Part shown: positions 1 to 6,786 of the stretch, in pieces
How the letters are laid out: each line of letters opens with the position of its first letter
How positions within the stretch are numbered: position 1 is the first letter of the stretch
Source: Methanosarcina sp.
Lineage (GTDB): Archaea > Halobacteriota > Methanosarcinia > Methanosarcinales > Methanosarcinaceae
DNA length: 10,400 bases
Assembly: GCA_003157235.1 (NCBI GenBank)
Contig: PMJC01000348.1
Span: 453 to 10,852, forward strand
Direction of reading: 5' to 3'
Notes under the pieces: generated by a model
Told to the model about the DNA's origin: nothing
What the model saw: only the letters and a program-made list of their open reading frames with translations
The model's database searches: none
Position numbers and translations under genes: made by a program

Positions 1-265
1 CCACTTTGATGTATTTAAGCTGCCTGAGCTAAAGTTATCGTATGCCCACATGGACTATATCTCCATTGGGAGAATATCCAGGCGCATTTTACACATTGAA
101 ATGTTGTGTTCTGCCATTCATGTTGACTTTAAGCCACAAATTATGTTGTGGATCAATGTAATATGGCTGTGCCACAGATTTCAAGGTCGAAGATGTTGCA
201 AGTGCAGTCTCAGATAATAGAATCATACTAATTAATATAAGGATATATTTATATTTTAGTTCCAT
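1..265 (-). pseudogene. Broken exported protein, N-terminal part, runs off left edge
   Basis: Read on the - strand from ATG at 265, the frame gives 58 residues before a TAA at 89-91. It starts with a classic secretory signal: MELKYKY, a hydrophobic run ILILISMILLS, then ETALA followed by TSS, a good signal peptidase site near residue 24. After the stop the same frame stays protein-like (NAPGYSPNGDIVHVG). A shift near position 30-40 then opens a frame reading YDNFSSGSLNTSKW up to the window edge. That last stretch resembles secreted methanosarcinal proteins with beta-sandwich domains, but I cannot name the family. One stop plus one frameshift points to a pseudogene whose remainder lies left of position 1. 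Alternatives are a genuine 58-residue secreted peptide or sequencing errors. No clear Shine-Dalgarno precedes the ATG. Confidence 0.5.
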
Positions 266-642
266 AACATTTTCTTTTTTAGATATTATTGTAATAATTT
301 TACTGAATTATAGACTCAATTCCAAAATCGAGGAATTTTTAATTTCATATTTATCGTTAAATTGTGGAATAGTGCATAATAAAAGTTATATTGGAGTGTA
401 TATAGCCAAATGTGATCAAATAACTTTACTACTTGTCAAAAAAATATCATTTTTTATTCATAAAATAAATTTAATTGAACTTAGATTATTGAACTAAAAA
501 ATCAATAGCATGAAATCATTAATTATCTTAAATCTAAATAGATTAGATTAAAAAATTTGCTAATTCGAAATGATTACTACCATAATTTATTAATCTCGAT
601 TTACATTTTTAGGTTTACTGAAAAAAGCAGCCAAATGTACAT
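266..642. other. AT-rich intergenic stretch
   Basis: I see no credible reading frame, RNA gene or long repeat here. It separates the divergent starts of the exported-protein remnant (- strand) and the AglB remnant (+ strand). The end near 600-640 may contain further, unreadable parts of the AglB remnant. A small palindrome lies at 531-544 (AATCTA, two bases, TAGATT). Confidence 0.5.
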
Positions 643-1094
643 ATCTTTGATGGAAATTACCTCAAGTAGTATAATATGGTTCATGAAACATAAGCAGACA
701 AAATTTTGGAAATAGTCTATGAACAAGTCTATAATTTACTCTTTGAAGAAAATATTCTCAAAGTAAACGTAGGTTATGTCAACATTTTTGAATATGTTAA
801 AAATGCGAAAGTAACAGGAAATGCTTCCCCGAACAAAACAATAAAAATAAGCACGACGATCTTTACAGATCAGAATAGGGCATTTGAATACTCACAGTCA
901 ACAACTTCAGACTCAAAGGGTAATTATGAATTTATAGTACCCCTATTCAACCGGTGGCCTGATTCCAGAAGAGACTCAATTTAATAAGTCACCTCCTGAT
1001 CTATATTTACTAAGCTACGAAAATACGATAAAAAAAGTGCGAATAAAATGAAGCAGCTGTGTTGAAAGAAACAAATAAGTTTAAAAAAATTTAG
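643..1094 (+). pseudogene. AglB/STT3 oligosaccharyltransferase, C-terminal remnant
   Basis: AglB/STT3 is the membrane enzyme that moves lipid-linked glycans onto Asn of surface proteins in archaea. Only its soluble C-terminal end is recognisable. From 649 the frame reads DGNYLK, stop TAG (667-669), YNMVHET, stop TAA (691-693), then an open stretch from 706 containing YVNIFEYV, VTGNASPNKTIKIST and EYSQSTTSDSKGNYEF, which I recognise from the C-terminus of Methanosarcina STT3 proteins. An extra C in the run at 940-943 shifts the frame; the next frame continues VPYSTGGLIPEETQF to ENTIKKVRI. A second shift at the A run 1045-1048 leads to NEAAVLKETNKF and TAG at 1092-1094. Two stops and two homopolymer indels make it dead, and the whole membrane domain is missing. 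The open stretch 706-984 taken alone (TTG start) should not be annotated as a gene. The family call rests on memory. Confidence 0.72.
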
Positions 1095-1240
1095 GATATA
1101 CCGTTATTGCAACCATTAGTATAAAGATTCATGGGATGGATACACTCTATAACCGATCCATCTTCAAGACGGGTAGAACAATCTTTGAAATACTAATATT
1201 AGCAAATTCATTATTAATAGATCCATTGGATTTTAAGGAA

Positions 1241-1270
1241 CTATTTTTTAAAAAAGCTTTTAAATTATAG
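1241..1270. terminator. A/T-run terminator between convergent AglB remnant and glycosyltransferase
   Basis: Just past the stop of the - strand glycosyltransferase lies AAAAGCTTTT (1252-1261), flanked by a T run and an A run. Transcripts from either direction would carry oligo-U here, and archaeal RNA polymerase commonly stops at oligo-T tracts. A separate 7-bp inverted repeat (GATGGAT at 1135-1141, ATCCATC at 1156-1162) lies nearby, downstream of the AglB remnant. Position and composition are the only support. Confidence 0.35.
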
Positions 1271-1283
1271 AACTCTTAAGATA

Positions 1284-3125
1284 TCAACTAATTAATGGAA
1301 AAGCACTCGTTACTAGGTAAAGAGCAAAATTACCATCTTTAGCTATTTTATTATATGGCAAAGATTTTGTAGATATCAGATATGTTGTTTTGTTTAATTC
1401 CATGGATTTTAGAGAAATCTTTCCCGCATTGACATAACGAATATTTCCTTTATTCCAAAATCCATACACGTACTTTTCGATATTTACATTTGTAGGAGTA
1501 GTAGCTTGGTCGATGAGATAGAAAGTCCTGTTATTTGTGTTATTTGTTAAAAATTTTGCTATATTATTATTCATTTCATCATTTGATTTTGCTACTGAAA
1601 TGTGGTATAATGTGGTAGAAAAAATCAGGGATGAAATGATAATAAAGATCAATAGTAGACTGATATAATGCTTTTTTTTCATTGATAGTATTATTAATGC
1701 TACAGTCACCGAAAAATAGATGTACATAACCAATGATGGATGTAAAGATGATGAAATTGCTTGCGTTAGAATTGTAGAACTCGGTTCATAGAATCTTGCG
1801 AATGCATTAAACGTAGAATACCCATAAAATACATTATATACATATAGTGTCGGATTATTTTGTAGGTCATTGAATACATTGATAATAATATTATCCCAGG
1901 CGAAAATATATGGTATAATAAGTATAAGTGGAATGCAGCTAACTATAAAATAAATAATATTCCTCTTATTCATTATTTTTTGATCAAAATTACTTATACA
2001 TATAATTCCGAGGATCATTATTATTGGTATGATTGGCTCAATGTATCTTCCAAGTATCAGGTTTGTATTTTTATCCTTAAACAGAAAGCTGATAGTAGCG
2101 ATTATCAATAATAGGGAACTGATGGAAGCATAGAAAATTGGCATTGATAATGTATGATTTTTTAATGGTTTTTTATTGATGAGTAACAATATAAAATAAT
2201 AAATAATGATAAAAAACAGAAAAGAGGAGCCAACTGACAGGTAACTTATTAAGTTTGTAAAGAATTTAATAAATATCAACATATTTTTAATACTTGCGAA
2301 AATGTCTGTTCCGTGCCCTACCACCCCTTTGATATTATGAGCTGATCCAAAATCATAAGTTTTCGTTAATTTATCACTAAAGGGTTGATTTATGTCCACG
2401 AAATATGTTGAATATGTAAGCCAACCTAATAAAAATATAATGATACTAGCCATTAAAATGAACTTTTGTTTTATTAAAACAAGCATCCGACAATGATTTA
2501 TATTTGAAATAATATAATATATAAATGTCAATACAAATGCAATTAGCATTGCCAATCCAGTCGACCTAGTAATATATAAATATACAGTTGACAATGAAGC
2601 TAATAATTCCCATTTTTTATTGTTAGTTTCATAGCTTTTAAGGATAAACCATATGGAAAATAAAAATAAGGGTATAAATAATACCTCAGTCATTAGCGTA
2701 AAGCTATAGAAAGTTAAAAATGGCAGTGTTGACACGGTAATAGAGCCCAGGACTGATACTGTCTTTGAACAATATTTTTCCATAATAAAAAATGAAGGAA
2801 AAATGATGGTGCTAGATATGAAAGCGCTTATCACCAACATTATGTGATAGATAAGATTTTGGTTATTGGAAATATGATATGCTAATGACAATAAAAATGG
2901 ATACCCTGGAGAAAAAGAACCTAACTTTCCATATAACTTACCGTGCACAATACTTTGGGCAATGCTATTGTACAAAGTTTCATCTGGAAAAATAAATGGA
3001 CCACAAAAACGAGATGATAATAGAATTTTTACAATTACCAGTATTACAAAAAATACACATATGATATGAAATGAATAATTATTGATTAGTCTATCCAAAA
3101 ATTTGCTTGCGCTAGTATTAATCAT
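1284..3125 (-). CDS. GT-C family membrane glycosyltransferase (ArnT/PMT-like)
   Basis: This is a 613-residue polytopic protein. A first membrane helix (about residues 18-37) is followed by an outer loop with FIFPDETLYNSIAQ (Asp48, Glu49). GT-C glycosyltransferases of the ArnT/PMT type carry an acidic catalytic pair in this loop. Next come SPGYPFLLSL (about 72-81), roughly ten further hydrophobic helices, a GRYIEPIIPI motif typical of this superfamily near the middle, and a soluble tail of about 90 residues. By family it should move a sugar from a polyprenyl-phosphate donor to a glycan or lipid acceptor on the outer face of the membrane; donor and acceptor cannot be told. The stop is TGA. The ATG at 3125 starts the long frame, but no strong Shine-Dalgarno precedes it and a duplicated start region lies just upstream. 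It is very AT-rich compared with the cfb genes, stands alone, and its only glycosylation-related neighbour is the dead AglB remnant. It looks intact. Confidence 0.75.
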   Translation of the reverse strand: MINTSASKFLDRLINNYSFHIICVFFVILVIVKILLSSRFCGPFIFPDETLYNSIAQSIVHGKLYGKLGSFSPGYPFLLSLAYHISNNQNLIYHIMLVISAFISSTIIFPSFFIMEKYCSKTVSVLGSITVSTLPFLTFYSFTLMTEVLFIPLFLFSIWFILKSYETNNKKWELLASLSTVYLYITRSTGLAMLIAFVLTFIYYIISNINHCRMLVLIKQKFILMASIIIFLLGWLTYSTYFVDINQPFSDKLTKTYDFGSAHNIKGVVGHGTDIFASIKNMLIFIKFFTNLISYLSVGSSFLFFIIIYYFILLLINKKPLKNHTLSMPIFYASISSLLLIIATISFLFKDKNTNLILGRYIEPIIPIIMILGIICISNFDQKIMNKRNIIYFIVSCIPLILIIPYIFAWDNIIINVFNDLQNNPTLYVYNVFYGYSTFNAFARFYEPSSTILTQAISSSLHPSLVMYIYFSVTVALIILSMKKKHYISLLLIFIIISSLIFSTTLYHISVAKSNDEMNNNIAKFLTNNTNNRTFYLIDQATTPTNVNIEKYVYGFWNKGNIRYVNAGKISLKSMELNKTTYLISTKSLPYNKIAKDGNFALYLVTSAFPLIS

Positions 3126-3168
3126 TAGTCATCTTTTACCGTCAATCATTAGTCTTCTTTCACTGTTA
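3121..3168. repeat. 24-bp tandem duplication of the glycosyltransferase start region
   Basis: Two head-to-tail 24-base units, 3121-3144 and 3145-3168, match at 20 of 24 positions. Each contains CAT on the + strand, that is an ATG on the - strand preceded by an A/G-rich segment ending GACTA. The inner ATG (3123-3125) starts the glycosyltransferase. The outer ATG (3147-3149) opens MIDGKR followed by TGA, a six-codon frame ending just before the real start. Confidence 0.6.
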
Positions 3169-3173
3169 TATAT

Positions 3174-3182
3174 CATTTATAC
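3174..3182 (-). promoter_or_regulatory. Possible TATA box for the glycosyltransferase gene
   Basis: On the - strand the sequence reads GTATAAATG, followed by another A/T run (ATATAT). At the usual archaeal spacing of about 25 bases, transcription would begin near 3150, giving a leader of roughly 25-30 bases that includes part of the duplicated start region. The surroundings are so AT-rich that chance matches are common. Confidence 0.3.
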
Positions 3183-3407
3183 AGTTCTATTATAAGAGAA
3201 TTTTCTATAACTTCTGAATTTCATTACATGCTTATAAATCATATCAAAATCATCTGCATAGGAAGCCATAATTCACAAAAAATCATCAAATAAATCGCTA
3301 TGGCCAGCAAATTCACGGAAACCGTCATTGTCTATATAATGTTCTCTATCATGATCTCTGACATAGTCACCATGGTCACCAAAATCATCTACTAAAATAT
3401 GGTCCAA
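3177..3407 (-). pseudogene. Degenerate Asp/His-rich reading frame, unrecognised
   Basis: On the - strand a frame from a TTG at 3407 gives 44 residues to TGA at 3273-3275. It is rich in Asp, His and Gly (DDFGDHGDYVRDHDREHY, then GFREFAGHSDLFDDFL). The same frame continues past the stop with MASYADDFDMIYKH and a basic end up to TAA at 3177-3179. Upstream the frame still looks codon-like (SKVVYLGFRS) but is cut by TAA. No proper start or ribosome site is visible. The composition is unlike random AT-rich DNA, which suggests the decayed tail of a gene. I do not recognise the family; chance is a real alternative. A 34-residue frame (3392-3496, - strand) overlaps it and is probably noise. Confidence 0.25.
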
Positions 3408-3887
3408 AACCCATTAGCTCCTAAAGCCCAAGTAAACCACTTTCGAGACTTTAGAATCGATTTTATGATGCTACCATACTTTTCCCCCATGTCCATTGAA
3501 TAAGAAACTTACTTCGAGCCTATGAGTGGCCTATTCCGTACTATATTTACGAGCATAAGATTTGGATACCTATATCTGAATTCACGTTCCTGAGAAAATA
3601 GCTAAAGATAGACTTCTCACCTGGAGATAAAAGTGAAATCAATAATATGGTTTTGTTATCAGAAATCATAATCAGACTGTAACAGCTAATGCAGTCAAAC
3701 AGAGATTCATAACTCAGAGAGATATTGAATGGGTATATTTTACTTGCAGTTTTGCAAAGTCACAGAATAATTATATATATTATATTAGTAGAAATATATT
3801 AGTATGATTTTAAGTAGTAATAAACAAAAGCTGTAAACAATATAGGTATTTAGGGTAGTTGGATTAAAATAAAACGGCTTACTGAAG
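3408..3887. other. Non-coding AT-rich stretch between two gene remnants
   Basis: All six frames are interrupted often and I recognise no protein family, RNA or long repeat. A strongly A/T-alternating segment lies around 3767-3808. Parts may be remnants decayed beyond recognition, since recognisable transposase sequence begins at its right edge. Confidence 0.4.
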
Positions 3888-4275
3888 CTGTATTATAAAC
3901 CTTTCAAAGACTACATCAGTATCAAAATAAATGGTTCAATTACAAGCGAGAATATTTTTCATACAGTTATAGTATGAAAATCAGCATAATTAGATTCAAT
4001 CTATCTCGAAACGGTACCAAAATGTTACGTGAGAAACATTCATAAGTAATAATCTCAAAAAACTAGATATTTAAGAGCTTATCAAAGAGAATGAGATAAT
4101 TCTTCTTCAAAACCCAATAAAAGCCCTGAAAACATGTAAGTGCTATGAATAAGCTGTTGATTACTCAAATGATCCTTATTGCAGCAAAACAGATTCGTCT
4201 ATGAAAAACACTTAATACCTGGAAATGTGGCAAAGTCAAGCTAAAAGAAATCTATTTTTTCGGGAAATTCCTTTT
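3888..4275 (+). pseudogene. Decayed transposase (ISH3/IS4-like DDE type), N-terminal part
   Basis: Pieces of one transposase can be followed across frames. From 3888 the frame reads LYYKPFKDYISIKINGSITS and on to a stop at 3975. A second readable piece from 4048 reads NNLKKLDI, stop (4072), ELIKENEIILLQNPIKALK, TCKCYE, stop (4150), AVDYSNDPYCSKTDSS (4153-4200). A shifted frame then gives GNVAKSS and KKSIFS to about 4275. The segment resembling the 'FAIDYTNDPYYG' region contains the first catalytic Asp of these archaeal transposases; its Asp codon is at 4159-4161. The C-terminal half with the other two catalytic residues is absent and I found no terminal inverted repeats or target duplication, so only a fragment of the element remains. 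Several stops and frame changes make it inactive. The assignment is from remembered motifs; the exact IS family is uncertain. Confidence 0.6.
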
Positions 4276-4370
4276 ATATTTTTTGTAATCCATAATTCTT
4301 TTTCGACTTCTCCATGACGAGATATTTTATTCAATTATCTTTAAATTTTTTTGGTTCCACTCCATTTTCA

Positions 4371-4390
4371 AAAAGATTATATATATATAA
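4371..4390 (+). promoter_or_regulatory. TATA-box promoter of the cfb operon
   Basis: A purine-rich AAAAG, a plausible TFB-recognition element, leads directly into an alternating TATA run at 4377-4390. At archaeal spacing, transcription would start near 4412-4418, giving a leader of about 50 bases before cfbA. That leader holds an 8-bp palindrome, ATTCGAAT, at 4422-4429 inside a looser dyad, a possible operator. No match to the GTATGA-type dyad of NikR was seen. Confidence 0.55.
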
Positions 4391-4467
4391 TCCTAACTAT
4401 GCTAACTCGTAAATGTTACAAATTCGAATAATTGTGTTAAGCCCAAACTAAAATTGAGGTTTCAAAA

Positions 4468-4860
4468 ATGACAGAAAAACTCGGAATTCTGGCCATAGGC
4501 CATGGGAGCAAACTGCCTTACAATAAAGAAGTAGTCACTCAAATAGCAGATCACATCGCTCAGAAACACTCTAATATCATCGTCAGAGCCGGTTTCATGG
4601 AAAACAGTGAACCAACCCTGGAAAAAGCAATTGAAGGCTTTTCAGGGACTGGGGTGACAAAAGTAGCAGCAGTACCTGTTTTCCTGGCTTCTGGAGTTCA
4701 TATTACAAAGGACATTCCTAAGATCCTAAAACTGGACCAGAAAGGCTGTGGAAACCTGACAATTGATGGAAAGCCAGTTCCTGTGTGCTATGCAAGGCCT
4801 CTAGGAGCTGATGAACAGATTGCTGACCTCGTTTTTAAGAGAGCTCAGGAAGTCCTGTAA
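4468..4860 (+). CDS. cfbA: Sirohydrochlorin nickelchelatase CfbA
   Basis: CfbA inserts Ni2+ into sirohydrochlorin, the first step committed to F430; the small chelatase can also load cobalt for cobamide synthesis. The 130-residue length fits the single-domain CbiX-small type, which works as a homodimer, rather than the two-domain CbiX/CbiK enzymes. Residues 11-14 are GHGS, with His12 in the place of the first metal-binding His. [15 protein letters not shown] near 70-84 supplies the second, His78. [14 protein letters not shown] (42-55) is the conserved acidic segment between them. I see no His-rich loop. The ATG is supported by GAGGT at 4456-4460, seven bases upstream. It is the first gene of the operon, behind a strong TATA box, with cfbE starting 27 bases after its stop. 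The cobalt-only chelatase alternative is unlikely given the four cfb partners. Confidence 0.93.
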   Translation: MTEKLGILAIGHGSKLPYNKEVVTQIADHIAQKHSNIIVRAGFMENSEPTLEKAIEGFSGTGVTKVAAVPVFLASGVHITKDIPKILKLDQKGCGNLTIDGKPVPVCYARPLGADEQIADLVFKRAQEVL

Positions 4861-4887
4861 GCTCATTACCAAGGTCCGGTTTTATTC

Positions 4888-6387
4888 ATGGACCTTTACC
4901 CAAAGAAGCTCGCCGTGCTAGACCTGATTCACGGTGGCATACCTATAGCAAAAAAACTTGCAACCCTTGGGTGTGAAGTAACGGGAGTAGATGTCTATGG
5001 GACAGTGGATCCAGGACTGCTGATTGAGCTTGAGGAAAAAAATGGCATATACTGCTCAAAAAATTCTCGTCCTTCTTTTGGATTCGATCTCCTAGTAGCA
5101 CCAGTACACCTGGATTCTGCTTATCCAATGCTTTCTGAAGCCAGATCAAACGGGAAAAAAATCCTATCACATCATGAAATAGTTGGGAAAATACTCAAAA
5201 ATGACTCAAGACTCTTTGGCATAAAAACAATTGAAATTACTGGCGTCAAAGCAAAAACAAGCACTGCATCTCTCCTTGCTGATATGCTTTCCAGGAAGTT
5301 TGATATAGCGTTACATACATCCAGGGGACTTGAAACCTGGAAAGGGGGGATTTCATCGCTGATCTACAGGGGCTTGAGCATAACACCTGGAAATATTCTT
5401 GTTGCAGTGGAAAAAATTTTTGAGGTAGGATTTAGGCCGGATTTTTTCATATTTGAAATCTCGATTGGGGGAACGGGAAACGCAGATATTGGAATCCTGA
5501 CAACCCTTTCTCCAGACTATCTAATTGGAAACAATACTTCCCTTGCCAGCGAGGCAAAGCTCCAGCTTGTAAGGAGCGCGAAACCCGGAAGTACTCTGAT
5601 CCTCAACGCAGGAGCCAAAAAAGCCCTTGAGATCACAAAAGAGATTCAAGCAAAGGTTTTAACATTCAAAGACCCCTTTGATGTGGAGATTCTCGAAAAT
5701 ACAGATAAAATCGCTGACTTTGCACTAGAAAAAAGAAAATATACTGAATTACAATCAATTTCTTCAAACTTGTCAACCTCATCAGTGTCATCAAAATTAC
5801 AGGAATTACCAGTAGCTCCGACATCCTCAGGCTCTCTCCTTAATTTTATGCGCATGGAGAATGAAATATTCTCAGCTTCCTTGCTTGCTGGGTACAATAT
5901 TTCGGCTTACATGACAGCTTTCATAGCAGCATCTGCAGCGGCTCTTGAGCTTGGAGTCAAATGTGAGGCAATTGTTGCGGTTCTTGAGGGATTCAGGGGA
6001 CTATTAGGCAGGATGCAAGAAAGGGAGCTTAACGGTATAACCCTGATAGATAATTCCAATTCGGGCATGGATATTCTTTCGGCCGAAAAAGCCTTTGAAT
6101 ATGCCCTCCTGAAGAAAAAAGATGAAAAAAAGATAGGAGGCATCATCCTTATCCTTGGTGAAGAAGCCTCTCAGGTCTGCGAGGGACTACACCCTGCATC
6201 AGTACAAGATCTAGTGAAAAAATTCGGCATGAAATATAAACAGATTATCCTGGTTGGAGAACGGATGAAAGCAATAGTTGCCAAAAATGCCTTTTATGCA
6301 GCCAGTCTTCCTGAAGGACTCGCGAAAGCTTCTGAACTTGCAAGGAAAGATGATATAATACTATCTTCGGTAAAGTGCTTTCGTTAG
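4888..6387 (+). CDS. cfbE: Coenzyme F430 synthase CfbE (Mur ligase-like)
   Basis: CfbE performs the last step: ATP-dependent activation of the free propionate of 15,17(3)-seco-F430-17(3)-acid and closure of the carbocyclic ring to give F430. The 499 residues show a Mur-ligase layout: an N-terminal Rossmann-like domain (about 1-105, [19 protein letters not shown]), a central ATPase domain (about 110-330) with [10 protein letters not shown] at 117-126 in the P-loop position, and a C-terminal domain (about 345-499) with [12 protein letters not shown] and [10 protein letters not shown], matching the GR and D-NS signatures of Mur ligases. The P-loop has AKT where Mur enzymes have GKT; Lys123 and Thr124 are kept. 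A Ser/Thr-rich segment at about 288-315 looks like a flexible linker. The ribosome site is weak (AAGGT at 4871-4875, 12 bases from the ATG), so translation may be partly coupled to cfbA. A 408-base gap separates it from cfbD. Confidence 0.9.
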   Translation: MDLYPKKLAVLDLIHGGIPIAKKLATLGCEVTGVDVYGTVDPGLLIELEEKNGIYCSKNSRPSFGFDLLVAPVHLDSAYPMLSEARSNGKKILSHHEIVGKILKNDSRLFGIKTIEITGVKAKTSTASLLADMLSRKFDIALHTSRGLETWKGGISSLIYRGLSITPGNILVAVEKIFEVGFRPDFFIFEISIGGTGNADIGILTTLSPDYLIGNNTSLASEAKLQLVRSAKPGSTLILNAGAKKALEITKEIQAKVLTFKDPFDVEILENTDKIADFALEKRKYTELQSISSNLSTSSVSSKLQELPVAPTSSGSLLNFMRMENEIFSASLLAGYNISAYMTAFIAASAAALELGVKCEAIVAVLEGFRGLLGRMQERELNGITLIDNSNSGMDILSAEKAFEYALLKKKDEKKIGGIILILGEEASQVCEGLHPASVQDLVKKFGMKYKQIILVGERMKAIVAKNAFYAASLPEGLAKASELARKDDIILSSVKCFR

Positions 6388-6462
6388 AGATTTCCTTTGC
6401 GAAATATTCGTTGTGAGATTCTTATTCTAAGTATTGAAACACCAGAAAAAAGGGAGCTGAAT

Positions 6463-6507
6463 ATGAGTTTATCTCAGGGCGAAGATGTTTTTCCGAGATT
6501 TATATGA
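6463..6507 (+). CDS. Possible 14-codon leader ORF
   Basis: ATG at 6463 is preceded by GGGAG at 6452-6456, a good Shine-Dalgarno at a normal distance. The frame reads MSLSQGEDVFPRFI and stops at TGA 6505-6507. It lies 76 bases after cfbE. It shows no metal-binding or tetrapyrrole-related residues and no family resemblance. It may be a leader peptide, a gene remnant or chance. Confidence 0.2.
   Translation: MSLSQGEDVFPRFI
6497..6506 (+). promoter_or_regulatory. Possible internal TATA element for cfbDCB
   Basis: The sequence ATTTATATGA lies about 295 bases before cfbD. If used, transcription would begin near 6530 and the mRNA would carry all the repeats of the gap in a leader of about 260 bases. 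A second A/T element (TTGATTTAAA, 6584-6593) is an equally weak alternative. Confidence 0.25.
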
Positions 6508-6551
6508 TACAATTTTATACAGGCTCTTCCAATCTGTATCCATTTCTGTCG

Positions 6552-6604
6552 CTTGATTTAATCCCAGTTGATTGATATTTCTCTTGATTTAAATCTCAAT
6601 TGAT
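6552..6604. repeat. Direct repeat pair upstream of cfbD, 31-base period
   Basis: CTTGATTTAATCCCAGTTGA begins at 6552, and a close copy (CTTGATTTAAATCTCAATTG) begins at 6583, exactly 31 bases later. The copies differ by two substitutions and one inserted base over about 21 bases. Confidence 0.55.
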
Positions 6605-6624
6605 CTTATCCACAGATCTTTCTT

Positions 6625-6673
6625 CCATTATGAGCTATTGTCCAAATTTAGAAGGACATAATAGCTTCTATGG
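6625..6673. promoter_or_regulatory. Imperfect 49-base inverted repeat upstream of cfbD
   Basis: The left arm starts with CCAT (6625-6628) and contains AGCTATT and GTCC, ending at 6643. The right arm has GGAC, a two-base bulge, AATAGCT, and ends with ATGG (6670-6673). The inner stem has ten pairs (GCTATT and GTCC against GGAC and AATAGC), with AT bulged on the right side and a ten-base loop. As RNA it could form a hairpin; as DNA it could be a dimer binding site. No U-run follows, so it is not a typical terminator. Confidence 0.4.
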
Positions 6674-6708
6674 AAAAATCAGAATCAGCCCCATATTCAT
6701 CATAAGTC

Positions 6709-6786
6709 GATTTGTCATCACTAGAAAATGTCGTTAGAAGATTTATCATTAAGATAACTTGTAGTTAAGATGATTTATCGCTAAGA
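6709..6786. repeat. Three spaced repeats leading into the cfbD ribosome site
   Basis: GATTTGTCATCACTAGA (6709), GATTTATCATTAAGA (6740) and GATTTATCGCTAAGA (6772) follow each other at 31 and 32 bases, about three helical turns. The last copy ends inside the purine-rich AAGAGGA that serves as cfbD Shine-Dalgarno, so a factor binding there could affect translation or transcription start. Similar GATTTA cores occur in the repeats at 6555 and 6586. Confidence 0.45.

Noticed and set aside
706..984. Stand-alone 92-residue protein starting at TTG 706
   Set aside because: The protein-like frame extends upstream through two stops and continues downstream in shifted frames, so this is the readable middle of the AglB remnant, not a gene.
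3888..4275. Intact insertion sequence
   Set aside because: Stops, frame changes, a missing C-terminal half and no visible terminal inverted repeats or target duplication show that only a relic remains.
4391..4467. NikR-type or other known nickel operator before cfbA
   Set aside because: No GTATGA-N16-TCATAC dyad was found here or in the cfbE-cfbD gap; only short unrelated palindromes are present.
6552..6786. Possible CRISPR-like array from the 31-base spaced repeats
   Set aside because: Repeats are short, imperfect and only two or three per group, the spacing is filled by related sequence, and no cas genes are present.
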